A program made the position numbers and the translations under genes. Of a stretch of 64,000 nucleotides of DNA, positions 25,338-33,973 are shown in pieces. Each line of letters starts with the position of its first letter. Positions within the stretch are counted from its first letter, which is position 1. Under the pieces are notes generated by a model. It saw nothing but the letters and a program-made list of their open reading frames with translations, had not been told where the DNA came from and did no database searches. Source of the DNA: DATJGR01 sp963780795 (GTDB lineage: Bacteria > Pseudomonadota > Gammaproteobacteria > Pseudomonadales > Azotimanducaceae); NCBI GenBank assembly GCA_963780795.1, contig CAWADH010000008.1:682001-746000 (forward strand), in the 5' to 3' direction.

Positions 25338-26063
25338 ATGACGGACAAGATCCCGCACCCGCCGATCGCCACGCACGACGCCTGGCTCGCCGCGCGCAAG
25401 GAACTGCTCGAAGACGAGAAGGCTTTGACGCGTCACCGCGACGCCGTGAATGCGAAGCGCCGCCGTTTGCCGATGGTGCGCATCGACAAGCCTTATATAT
25501 TCGACGCGCCGGATGGCAAGAAAACGCTGGTCGATCTGTTCGACGGGCGCCGCCAGCTCGTCGTCTACCACTTCATGTTCGATCCGGCGTGGGAAGACGG
25601 CTGCCCGAGCTGCACCGGCTTCGTCAACGCGATCGGCAACCTCGCCTACCTCGACACGCGCGACACCCGGTTCGCGCTGATCTCGCGCGCGCCAAGCGCG
25701 AAGCTCGAGCGCTACAAGGCCAAACGCGGCTGGACGGTGCCGTGGTATTCGTCCTTCGGCAGCGATTTCAACTACGACTTCCACGTCACCTTCGACGAGA
25801 ACGTGGCGCCGTTCGAGCACAACTTCCGTACCAAGGCGGAACTGCAGCAGCTCGGTGAGACGCGTTTCGGGCCCGGCGAAAGTCAGGGCTTGAGCGTGTT
25901 CTTCCGCATCGGCGACAGCGTGTTTCACAGCTACTCCACCTACGCGCGCGGTGTCGAAGGTCTGACGAATTCCTTCAGTCTGCTGGACACCACTCCGTAC
26001 GGTCGTCAGCAGGATTTCGAGGACTCGCCGTCCGGCTGGCCGCAGCGTCCCACCTACGGATGA
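25338..26063 (+). CDS. DUF899 thioredoxin-fold protein, copy 2
   Basis: A 241-residue DUF899 protein, the same length as copy 1 at 3000-3725 and closely similar throughout. Shared blocks include HPPIATHDAWLAARK, RRRLPMV, HFMFDPAWEDGCPSCTG and EDSPSGWPQRPTYG. The redox-like pair is C-P-S-C here, against C-P-G-C in copy 1. A TGGAG site precedes the ATG. It lies 10 bases upstream of the glutathione S-transferase gene, so the two form a likely operon; thiol or redox chemistry in detoxification is a plausible shared theme. Confidence 0.86.
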   Translation: MTDKIPHPPIATHDAWLAARKELLEDEKALTRHRDAVNAKRRRLPMVRIDKPYIFDAPDGKKTLVDLFDGRRQLVVYHFMFDPAWEDGCPSCTGFVNAIGNLAYLDTRDTRFALISRAPSAKLERYKAKRGWTVPWYSSFGSDFNYDFHVTFDENVAPFEHNFRTKAELQQLGETRFGPGESQGLSVFFRIGDSVFHSYSTYARGVEGLTNSFSLLDTTPYGRQQDFEDSPSGWPQRPTYG

Positions 26064-26073
26064 GAGGCTGACC

Positions 26074-26685
26074 ATGCAGCTGTACTACTCGGACATTCTC
26101 TCGTCGCGAAAAGCCTGCGCCGTCGCGCGCTATCTGAAGGCCCCGGTCGAGTTCCGGTATCTCGACCTGGCAAAGGGTGATCAGCAGAAGCCGGCGTACC
26201 TCGCGGTGAACCCGAACGGCAAAGTGCCGACGTTGATCGACGGCGAGCGCGTCGTGTGGGAAGCCGACGCAGTGATCTGTTATCTGGCCAAGGTGGCCGG
26301 TTCGGATCTGTGGCCGGACGACTTGCGCCAGATCGACATCATCCGCTGGTTCAGCTGGAACGCGCAGCACTTCTACCGGCACGCCGGCACGCTCTATTTC
26401 GAGAACATCGTGAAGCGTCGCTTCGGTATCGGCGAGCCGAGCGCGACCGCGGTGGACGAGGCGCAGCAGGAGTTCCGCCGCTACGCGGCCGTTCTCACCG
26501 AATACCTCGAAAACCGCCGCTGGCTGGTCGGCGACGGCCTCACCGTGGCCGATTTTTCGGTGGCCATCACGCTGCCGTATGCCGACCAGGCCGCCATGCC
26601 ACTGCGCGAATTCCCGGTGGTGCAGCGCTGGCTCGATCGGTTGAACGAGATCGAAGCCTGGCGCGAGCCGTTTCCACCCCGCTGA
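26074..26685 (+). CDS. Glutathione S-transferase family protein
   Basis: A 203-residue cytosolic GST. The N-terminal thioredoxin-like domain (1-80) begins LYYSDILSSRKACAVARYL and has VNPNGKVPTLIDGERVVWEADAVICYL, with the cis-Pro of KVPTL and the E-A-D/S glutathione gamma-Glu site. The all-helical C-terminal domain (90-203) ends with VADFSVAI and PLREFPVVQRWLDRLNEIEAW. A Ser pair near residues 9-10 is the likely thiolate-activating site. It should conjugate or isomerise electrophiles with glutathione. It directly follows the DUF899 gene. Confidence 0.9.
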   Translation: MQLYYSDILSSRKACAVARYLKAPVEFRYLDLAKGDQQKPAYLAVNPNGKVPTLIDGERVVWEADAVICYLAKVAGSDLWPDDLRQIDIIRWFSWNAQHFYRHAGTLYFENIVKRRFGIGEPSATAVDEAQQEFRRYAAVLTEYLENRRWLVGDGLTVADFSVAITLPYADQAAMPLREFPVVQRWLDRLNEIEAWREPFPPR

Positions 26686-26752
26686 CTCGGCGACGCTTGG
26701 ACCTCGCCTCGAGGGTCTGATCTAATCTGACCTCAATTCGAGGGAGAGAAGC

Positions 26753-28270
26753 ATGCAGAAGTCCGGCCTACAAGTCAGAATCGCTAACGGTCGCATCGAG
26801 GGGCTGCAGTTCGAGCATCATCAAGCGTTCCTTGGTATTCCATTCGCCGCACCGCCCACCGGACCGCGGCGGTTCTGCGCGCCGCAGCCGCCGCAATCCT
26901 GGTCGGGTGTGCGCGCGGCCAACGTGTTCGCCAATTCCGCGATTCAGGGCACGAGCCCGATGCCCGGCACCGCCGCGAGCGGACCGCGCGACGAGGACTG
27001 TCTGTATCTGAACGTCTACACGCCGGCGGCAGACACGACGAAGCGGCCGGTGTTCTTCTGGATTCACGGCGGCGGCTTCACGCTCGGCTCGGGTTCCGAA
27101 CCGTTGTACGACGGCTCGCGGCTGGCCACGCGCGGCGACGTCGTCGTGGTGACCATCCACTATCGCCTCGGCGCGCTCGGTTATCTCTATCTTGGCGCGC
27201 ACGGCGGCGAGAAGTGGGGCGCCACGGCGAACGCAGGTCAGCTCGATCAGATCGCCGCGCTCGAATGGCTGCGCGACAACATCGCAGCGTTCGGCGGCGA
27301 CCCGGCAAACGTGACGATCGCCGGCGAATCGGCCGGATCGATGGCGTGCGCAACGCTGCTCGCGATGCCGGCCGCGCGCGGCCTGTTCAAGCGCGCCATC
27401 CTGCAAAGCGGCGCGGCCAGTCAATTAGGCACCGTTGCAACCGGCGCGAAGCTCGCGGCACGCGTGCTCGAGAAACTCGGCATCGCCGAATCGAACGCCG
27501 CGAAGATTCTCGACGTGCCGGCAGAGGCCGTTCTGCAAGCGCAACTCGCCGTATCGGCAACCGGCACGTCGCTCGCGTTCGCGCCGATCGTCGACGGCGC
27601 GACCGTTCCGGTGAATCCGTTGAAAGCGGTCGCGGAAGGCGCGGCGCGCGACGTCGAACTGGTCATCGGCAGCAACCGCGACGAAGCGAAGCTGTTCAAT
27701 GCGGTGGCGCCGCGAGAACCGATTGACGAAGGCAAGCTGATCGAGCGGGTGGCGCGGCTGCTGCCGAAGCAGACGGCGTCGCGAGCGAGCGATCTCGTCA
27801 GCGCGTATCGGCGTTCGCGCGAGGCGCTGTCGTTACCCGCCAGCAATCTGGACCTGCTCGACGCGATTCAGGGCGACGAGATGTTCCGCATACCGTCGGT
27901 GCGGCTCGCCGAAGCGCAACGACCGCATCAGCCGAACACCTACATGTATCTGTTCGTCTATGAATCGCCCGCCCGGCGCGGTTCGCTCGGCGCGTGCCAC
28001 GCGCTCGAACTGCCGTTCATGTTCGGCACGCTCGACGCGCCCACACAGGACAAGTTCGCGGGCACCGGTCCGGTGGTTGAACAGCTGTCGCACGACATGA
28101 TGGATGCGTGGCTCGCGTTCACACAGCGCGGCAATCCGAGCCACTCAGGCATCGGTCCCTGGACCGCATACGATGCAAAGGACCGCGCCACGATGATCTT
28201 CGGCCCCACGAGCGCGCTCGAGCGCGCGCCGTTCGATGCGGAACGCGCCGCGTGGGAAGGCGTGCTGTGA
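26753..28270 (+). CDS. Type B carboxylesterase
   Basis: A 505-residue alpha/beta hydrolase of the carboxylesterase/lipase type B family. The early conserved FLGIPFAAPPTGPRRF and EDCLYLNVYTP blocks are present, then the oxyanion IHGGGF (about residues 104-109) and the nucleophile elbow G191-E-S193-A-G195. There is no signal peptide, so a cytoplasmic esterase is expected. It should cleave carboxylic esters; the exact ester is unknown. An AGGGAGAGAAGC site precedes the ATG. Its TGA overlaps the next gene's ATG by one base, which couples it to an SDR: hydrolysis then oxidation of the released alcohol is a natural inference. Confidence 0.93.
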   Translation: MQKSGLQVRIANGRIEGLQFEHHQAFLGIPFAAPPTGPRRFCAPQPPQSWSGVRAANVFANSAIQGTSPMPGTAASGPRDEDCLYLNVYTPAADTTKRPVFFWIHGGGFTLGSGSEPLYDGSRLATRGDVVVVTIHYRLGALGYLYLGAHGGEKWGATANAGQLDQIAALEWLRDNIAAFGGDPANVTIAGESAGSMACATLLAMPAARGLFKRAILQSGAASQLGTVATGAKLAARVLEKLGIAESNAAKILDVPAEAVLQAQLAVSATGTSLAFAPIVDGATVPVNPLKAVAEGAARDVELVIGSNRDEAKLFNAVAPREPIDEGKLIERVARLLPKQTASRASDLVSAYRRSREALSLPASNLDLLDAIQGDEMFRIPSVRLAEAQRPHQPNTYMYLFVYESPARRGSLGACHALELPFMFGTLDAPTQDKFAGTGPVVEQLSHDMMDAWLAFTQRGNPSHSGIGPWTAYDAKDRATMIFGPTSALERAPFDAERAAWEGVL

Positions 28271-29112
28271 TGTACGACCTGAAAGGCAAGGTTGCGATCA
28301 TCACCGGCGGCGCCAGCGGCATGGGCCGCGCCGCATCCATTCTGTTCGCCCAACACGGCGCGAACGTCGTGCTCGCCGACTTGAACGCGCAATCCGGCGA
28401 GGAAGTGGCGAAGCTCGCGTCGGAGAGCGGCAACAAGGCGCTGTTCCAGCGCACCGACGTTTCGTTGGAGGCTGATGTTGCGGCGCTCGTCGCGCGCGCG
28501 ACGAAAGCCTTCGGCCGGCTCGACATCATGTTCAACAACGCCGGCATCGGCGGCGCAGTGGGACCGTTAGAGGGTATTTCGGTGGAAGACTGGGACCGCA
28601 CGCAGGCGGTGTGTCTGCGCGGCGTGTTCCTCGGCATGAAGTACGCGGTGGCGCCGATGCGCGCCGCGGGCGGCGGCTCGATCATTTCCACCGCATCGAT
28701 CGCCGGCATCGACGGCTACCCGAACCTGCATGCATACAGCGCGGCGAAAGCCGGCGTCGTGAACCTGACGCGTTCGGCGGCGCTCGAATTCGCGTGCGAC
28801 CGCATTCGCGTGAACTGCATCGCGCCGGGCGGAATCTCGACGCCGATCCTTTACGGATTCGGCGGCGGCAACAAAGCGGCGGTGGATGCGATGCTGGCGC
28901 AAGGCCAACCCTATCCGCGCGCAGGCCAACCGGAAGACATCGCGAACGCCGCGCTGTTTCTCGCGAGCGAGGCGTCGCAGTTCATTACCGGACACACGCT
29001 GGTGGTCGACGGCGGCGCCACCGCCGGTCCGATCGCGCTCGCACCGAAGCCGGGACAGAACCGTGCGCCGCCAGAGCGCACCTTCGCCGGGCCGTCGTTC
29101 GAACAGAAGTAG
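28270..29112 (+). CDS. Short-chain dehydrogenase/reductase (SDR)
   Basis: A 280-residue classical SDR. The dinucleotide motif T-G-G-A-S-G-M-G is at residues 12-19, the structural NNAG at about 87-90, and the catalytic Y-S-A-A-K sits in LHAYSAAKAGV after a Ser in ISTASIAG. The FITGHTLVVDGGAT ending is usual; a roughly 25-residue Pro-rich tail beyond it is slightly longer than the family norm. It overlaps the carboxylesterase stop by one base. It converges on PutA with only seven bases between the stops and no clear terminator. Confidence 0.93.
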   Translation: MYDLKGKVAIITGGASGMGRAASILFAQHGANVVLADLNAQSGEEVAKLASESGNKALFQRTDVSLEADVAALVARATKAFGRLDIMFNNAGIGGAVGPLEGISVEDWDRTQAVCLRGVFLGMKYAVAPMRAAGGGSIISTASIAGIDGYPNLHAYSAAKAGVVNLTRSAALEFACDRIRVNCIAPGGISTPILYGFGGGNKAAVDAMLAQGQPYPRAGQPEDIANAALFLASEASQFITGHTLVVDGGATAGPIALAPKPGQNRAPPERTFAGPSFEQK

Positions 29113-29119
29113 GCCGGAC

Positions 29120-32100
29120 TCAGCCGCGCAGCAGGTCGATGTTGCCGCCACCAGCCATCGTGTTCACCGACAGCGCCCGTTCCGTGGCAAAGCGCAACAG
29201 ATAGTGCGGACCACCGGCCTTCGGGCCGGTGCCGGAGAGCCCTTCGCCGCCGAACGGCTGCACGCCCACCACCGCGCCGATGATGCTGCGATTGACGTAG
29301 GTGTTGCCCACCGCCGAGCGCTCGAAGATGTGCTGCCAGCGCGAGTCGATGCGGCTGTGGATGCCCATCGTCAGGCCGAAGCCGAGGCCGCGTACCTTTT
29401 CGATCGTCGCATCGAGTTCTTCCGCCTCGAATCGCGCCACGTGCAGCACCGGGCCGAAGTGTTCTTCGGTGAGACTCGTGAAGTCGTCGAGTTCGATCAG
29501 GTGCGGCGCCATGAAGGAACCGTCAGCACATGCGGCTGGGAGGTCGATTGAATCGACGGGCCGACCGGCCGCACGCTGCGCGGCCGCATACTGCATGAGC
29601 TTCGTCACCGCTTCCACCTCGATCAACGGACCCACGTCGGTTGCCAGTTCCACCGGGTCGCCGATGCGCAGTTCGCGCATCGCGCCGCGGATCATCTCGA
29701 TGGCGCGGTCCGCCACGTCGTTCTGCAGCAGCAGCAACCGCAGCGCAGAACAGCGCTGGCCGGCGCTGCCGAATGCCGAACGCATCACGTCGTCGGTGAG
29801 CTGTTCGAGCAATGCAGTGGAATCGACGAACATCGCGTTCTGCCCACCGGTCTCGGCGATCAACGGCACGATGGCGCCGTCGCGCGCGGCCAGCGCGCGG
29901 TTGATCGACCGCGCCGTATCGGTGCTGCCGGTAAATGCGACGCCCGCGATGCCAGGGTGACCGACGAGCGCCGCACCCACCGCGCCGTCGCCCGGCAACA
30001 ACTGCAGCACATCCACCGGCAAACCCGACTCGATTGCGAGTTCGACCGCGCGTGCGCCGATCAGCGGCGTCTGTTCGGCCGGCTTTGCCACCACCGTATT
30101 GCCGGCCGCGAGAGCGGCGGTGATCTGGCCGAGGAAGATCGCGAGCGGAAAATTCCACGGACTGATGCACGCGAACACGCCGCGGCCGTGCAGGCTGAGC
30201 TGATTCGACTCTCCCGTCGGTCCCGGCAGCCGCAACGGTTCTGCAAATTGCTCCGTAGCGAGTCCGGCATAGTAGCGACAGTAGTCGATCGCCTCGCGCA
30301 CCTCAGCGACGGCGTCGGGAATGGTCTTGCCGCCTTCCCGAACGAGCAGCGCGATCAGCAGGTCGCGGTCCGCTTCCAGACGATCGGAGAACACGACGAG
30401 ACAGCGCGAGCGTTCCACGCCGCCGAGGCGGTCCCACTCGGGTTGTGCTGCCGCCGCGATGCGGACCGCGGCATCGACGTCGGGGGGCGTCGCGTACTGG
30501 ACTTCACCGACGACGTCGTGATGCTTCGCCGGATTACGAACCTGCAACCGCGGCGCCGTGCTGCCGCTGCCGAATGCCTCCGCGGCCGGGGATGGCCGCG
30601 CCGCCAAAAACCGCCCGCGCGCACTCAGTGCGATCGAGGCGGCCAACGCCTCCACCCGCTCGGCATCGGCCAGATCGACGCCTGCCGAGTTGCGACGACC
30701 AGCGCCATAGAGCGCCAGCGGTAGACGAATTCGTGGATGCCGGTGCGGCCCGCGCGCCACCAGCGTGACCGGATCGTGCACGATCTCGCGCGGCGGTGTG
30801 GCGGCGTCGAGAAACCGGTTCACGAAACTCGAGTTCGCCCCGTTCTCTAGCAATCTGCGCACCAGATACGCAAGTAGATCGCGATGACCGCCCACCGGGG
30901 CATAAATGCGCACTTGTGGAAATGCCGGAAACTGCTGCGCCGCGACGCGATACAACAGTTCGCCCATGCCGTGCAGGCGCTGGAACTCGAAGCCGTTCGT
31001 ATTGCCTGCGTCGCGGGCGATCGCGAGCACCGCCGCAACGGTGTGCGCGTTGTGTGTAGCGAACTGCGGATACAGTTCGGGACGTGCCGAGAGCAAATGC
31101 TCCGCGCACGCGAGATAGGCCACATCGGTGTTGGCTTTCTGCGTGAACACCGGAAAGTCCGGCATGCCGGATTCCTGCGCACGCTTGATCTCCGCGTCCC
31201 AGTACGCACCTTTCACCAGCCGCACCGGAAAGCTGCGGCCGGCGTCGCGCGCCAGCTCGATCAGCCAGTCGAGCACCGGCAACGCGCGCTTGCCGTACGC
31301 CTGCACAACCAGCCCCAATCCGTCCCAACGAGCCAGTTCAGGCGCCCGCGCGAGCTGCTCGTAGAGGTCGAGCGATATTTCCAGACGATCGGCTTCCTCT
31401 GCGTCGATCGACAAACCCACGTTCCACCGTGCCGCCCTGCGCGCGAGGTCCAGCAACCGTGGGTACAGTTCCTCGATCACGCGCCTTCGCTGTGCAAACT
31501 CGTAGCGCGGATGCAGCGCCGACAGCTTCACCGACACGCCAGAGCCAGCGCGTGTTCCGAGCCCCTTGGCCGACTCTCCCACGCGTTCGAGCGCGGCGGC
31601 GTATGCCGCGAAGTAGCGCTTCGCATCGTCGTCCGTGCGCGCGCCTTCGCCGAGCATGTCGAATGAGAACACGCCGTCCGCCCCGTGCTCGGAGGAACCG
31701 CGTCGCAACGCTTCATCGATGTCGCGGCCCAGCACGAACTCACCACCGAGTATGCGCATTGCCCGCCGCATGGCGTTGCGTATCACCGGTTCGCCGGCGC
31801 GGTTGATCAACCGGCCGAGCACGTCCGACGGCGAGCGCGCCACGTACTTGTCGAGCGCGATGACGCGACCGGTCAACATCAGCGCCCAGGTCGATGCATT
31901 GACGAAGGTCGATTCCGAATTGCCGATGTGATCGCCCCAACGTCCCGGCAGAATCTTGTCGGCGATCAGCGCGTCGACGGTGGCTGCGTCCGGAACCCGC
32001 AACAGCGCCTCCGCGAGACACATCAGCGCCACACCTTCTTCGTTGGCGAGGCCGAACTCCTTGAGAAATACGTCGAGCACGCTGTGCTCGCCGCGTCTTG

Positions 32101-32260
32101 CCCGCACCTGTTCGACCAAGCGCGCAGCCGCGTCTTCGATCGCCGCGCGCGTCACAACCGAAAGACGCAATCCCGCCGCCAGCGCAACCACGCGCGCATC
32201 CTCGGCTGCGAACTTCGCCTCGCGGATGGACTGCCTGAGCACATCGAGTGGCCCGCTCAT
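29120..32260 (-). CDS. putA: Bifunctional proline dehydrogenase / L-glutamate gamma-semialdehyde dehydrogenase
   Basis: A 1046-residue PutA. The N-terminal proline dehydrogenase barrel spans about residues 100-480, with KLSALHPRYE, RLVKGAYWDAEIKRAQ and FATHNAHTVAAV. The C-terminal NAD aldehyde dehydrogenase spans about 550-1046, with FACISPWNFPLAIFLGQI, the general-base Glu in LIAETGGQNAM and the nucleophile Cys in SAGQRCSALR. The length and the absence of an N-terminal ribbon-helix-helix make it the short, non-repressor form. It oxidises proline to glutamate in two channelled steps, with electrons to quinone and NAD. The ATG overlaps the TGA of the TIR-like gene by four bases, an unusual neighbour. 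Confidence 0.95.
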   Translation of the reverse strand: MSGPLDVLRQSIREAKFAAEDARVVALAAGLRLSVVTRAAIEDAAARLVEQVRARRGEHSVLDVFLKEFGLANEEGVALMCLAEALLRVPDAATVDALIADKILPGRWGDHIGNSESTFVNASTWALMLTGRVIALDKYVARSPSDVLGRLINRAGEPVIRNAMRRAMRILGGEFVLGRDIDEALRRGSSEHGADGVFSFDMLGEGARTDDDAKRYFAAYAAALERVGESAKGLGTRAGSGVSVKLSALHPRYEFAQRRRVIEELYPRLLDLARRAARWNVGLSIDAEEADRLEISLDLYEQLARAPELARWDGLGLVVQAYGKRALPVLDWLIELARDAGRSFPVRLVKGAYWDAEIKRAQESGMPDFPVFTQKANTDVAYLACAEHLLSARPELYPQFATHNAHTVAAVLAIARDAGNTNGFEFQRLHGMGELLYRVAAQQFPAFPQVRIYAPVGGHRDLLAYLVRRLLENGANSSFVNRFLDAATPPREIVHDPVTLVARGPHRHPRIRLPLALYGAGRRNSAGVDLADAERVEALAASIALSARGRFLAARPSPAAEAFGSGSTAPRLQVRNPAKHHDVVGEVQYATPPDVDAAVRIAAAAQPEWDRLGGVERSRCLVVFSDRLEADRDLLIALLVREGGKTIPDAVAEVREAIDYCRYYAGLATEQFAEPLRLPGPTGESNQLSLHGRGVFACISPWNFPLAIFLGQITAALAAGNTVVAKPAEQTPLIGARAVELAIESGLPVDVLQLLPGDGAVGAALVGHPGIAGVAFTGSTDTARSINRALAARDGAIVPLIAETGGQNAMFVDSTALLEQLTDDVMRSAFGSAGQRCSALRLLLLQNDVADRAIEMIRGAMRELRIGDPVELATDVGPLIEVEAVTKLMQYAAAQRAAGRPVDSIDLPAACADGSFMAPHLIELDDFTSLTEEHFGPVLHVARFEAEELDATIEKVRGLGFGLTMGIHSRIDSRWQHIFERSAVGNTYVNRSIIGAVVGVQPFGGEGLSGTGPKAGGPHYLLRFATERALSVNTMAGGGNIDLLRG

Positions 32261-33375
32261 CCGATACCCAGCCTCGCGCGCACGTCGCGCGAGCCGGCGA
32301 CGCGTTCCACCACGCAGCCGAACTTCAGCAAGGCGATGCGCTGTGCGCCGTCCATGTCGACGATCGCCCGCGCAAACGCGGCGTCGTCGGCGATGCCGCA
32401 CAACGGCGTAGCGGAGGGGTCGGAAGGTACCGGTTCGGCGGCTTCGCCGACCATCCTGCGATAGCGGTTGACCACGCCAGCCAGCGTGGCGTCGGACGAG
32501 GATGCACCGAGCGAGTCGATGTACGCGGCCGCATCGCGCCACTTCAGATCGGCGAGTCCGGTCAGCACCGCCAGCACCGCGCGCGCCTGCGGCTGCTGAG
32601 GGTCGAGTGCCAATGCCTCTTGCGCAGAACGTCGCGTTGCATCGAGACCACCGTCGGGTGCTTCGATCTGCGCCGCCAGCTGACTCAGCGCCTGCGCTCC
32701 CACCCGCGCCGCGTCGGAGGTCGTTGCAGAGGGCTTCACCGCCGGTTCGCCGTCGCGCGTGACGTCTCCGGATTCGGAAGCCGCGGCGGCGCGACTCGCC
32801 TCGGCCTTCTGCATCGCGTGTGCGGCTGCGGCCGCCTGATCTGCCGCACGCGCGGACGCTTCCGAATAACTCGCGTCGCTATCTCGACCCGTTACGCTCG
32901 TCGCCGGTGCCGAGGCCAGTTCGTACAGCGCAAATCCGCCGCCGATGACCAGCACACCCAGCCCAACCGCGATCCACGCTCTCGAATCGCCGCTCGGATC
33001 GACGCGCTGCGCGCTGCCATTCGCCACCGCGTCGACGCTTCCCAACAACGAATTGATGGCGCGGTCGGCGCCGCGCGCAGGCCATTCGGAGAGGTCGATC
33101 ACCTGTTCGGACCGTAACCCTCGCGGCGGTCTCGCGCCCCCGAGCCGCACCGACACGAGGCGGCGATACTTTGCAGCGGTCTTGGCGCGCGCAGTCAGCC
33201 ACGCGTCGCCCACCGAATGCGGTGACCACACTGCGATCACGCAATCGGCGCTGGCAACGCCGCGGCTGCCTTTGTGCATGAAGTTCACCGACCAACCGGT
33301 GTCGATCAGCGCCTTCGCGAGCCACTCGAGCTGCGAGCCTTCGGCGTGGGTGCAGCAGATCAGCACGTCCTTCAC
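32257..33375 (-). CDS. Degenerate TIR-like domain / membrane helix / C-terminal repeat protein
   Basis: A 372-residue protein. Residues 1-110 look like a TIR domain of the bacterial signalling type: a short first strand (DVLICCTHAEGSQLEWLAKALID), then CVIAVWSPHSVGDAW, RRLVSVRLGGARPPRGLRSEQVIDLSEW. The segment between strand one and CVIAVWSP is shorter than usual. The Glu normally found a few residues after the S-x-x-W of NADase TIRs is replaced (W-L-T-A-R-A), so NAD cleavage is unlikely. A single membrane helix (about 132-152) is followed by an Ala/Ser-rich linker and a helical, possibly TPR-like, outer domain. The GTG start has no strong ribosome site. It overlaps putA by four bases. Confidence 0.65.
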   Translation of the reverse strand: MKDVLICCTHAEGSQLEWLAKALIDTGWSVNFMHKGSRGVASADCVIAVWSPHSVGDAWLTARAKTAAKYRRLVSVRLGGARPPRGLRSEQVIDLSEWPARGADRAINSLLGSVDAVANGSAQRVDPSGDSRAWIAVGLGVLVIGGGFALYELASAPATSVTGRDSDASYSEASARAADQAAAAAHAMQKAEASRAAAASESGDVTRDGEPAVKPSATTSDAARVGAQALSQLAAQIEAPDGGLDATRRSAQEALALDPQQPQARAVLAVLTGLADLKWRDAAAYIDSLGASSSDATLAGVVNRYRRMVGEAAEPVPSDPSATPLCGIADDAAFARAIVDMDGAQRIALLKFGCVVERVAGSRDVRARLGIG

Positions 33376-33423
33376 GAGACGCGTCTCAGCCGCGAACGAA
33401 GCCCGAGCGTCGCAGCGTCCTCA

Positions 33424-33888
33424 TCAATGGCCCCCAACCGGTGGACCGGGCGGCGGAGTCTGCGCCGTACGCACGAAGGTCCAGCCGGTGTCGAAGATCT
33501 GAGTGTTGTGTTGGCGCTCGGCCGTAATTTGGAACTGACGTGTTTCCTCAGCCTTCGCCTTGGGCACGTACCAGGCGATCGAGCAGCCTCCGGATCTTGC
33601 TTCGTTCGGGCCGGCCGGCGAGCCGTACTTCTGCACGAGCATCTCGTTGAATTCCGCGTTCATCACCTTGTTGTGCTCCTGGATGTCCGGCAGCGGCATC
33701 TCGAACACTGCGCTCACGTACAGCTTTTTTCCGTCCGCCGCCCGAGCCCAGCAATAACCGTACTGTGGGCCGCCCTGCGTGCCCGGCGCGGCGGCGAACG
33801 CGGGCGTTACGCACGAGAACGCGCCTATCAGCATGAAGACCCAACACGCGATGATCGAACCGGCAACACTCGAATGCTTGCGCCTCAT
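33424..33888 (-). CDS. Small exported protein of unknown function
   Basis: A 154-residue protein with a clear Sec signal: MRRKHSSV, a hydrophobic core to about residue 27, and a likely cut at A-F-A before APGTQG. The mature part has two or three Cys (YGYCWARA, SGGCSIAWYV) that could form a disulfide, an AVFEMPLPDIQEHN stretch, and a Pro-rich TPPPGPPVGGH tail. I do not recognise the family. The ATG at 33888 follows GGGGGATCATCA. It lies 48 bases upstream of the TIR-like gene and 85 bases downstream of the membrane hydrolase, within the same run of minus-strand genes. Confidence 0.7.
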   Translation of the reverse strand: MRRKHSSVAGSIIACWVFMLIGAFSCVTPAFAAAPGTQGGPQYGYCWARAADGKKLYVSAVFEMPLPDIQEHNKVMNAEFNEMLVQKYGSPAGPNEARSGGCSIAWYVPKAKAEETRQFQITAERQHNTQIFDTGWTFVRTAQTPPPGPPVGGH

Positions 33889-33973
33889 TGATGATCCCCC
33901 TCGCAGTGACGGCCAACGTATTCCCGGGCGCAACGTTCGTCCAGCGCGACGCAACCGCGCCCGCCCGCGAGGC

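Noticed and set aside
32257..33375. Active NAD-cleaving TIR enzyme
   Set aside because: The expected catalytic Glu is replaced and the fold is shortened, so NADase activity was not claimed.
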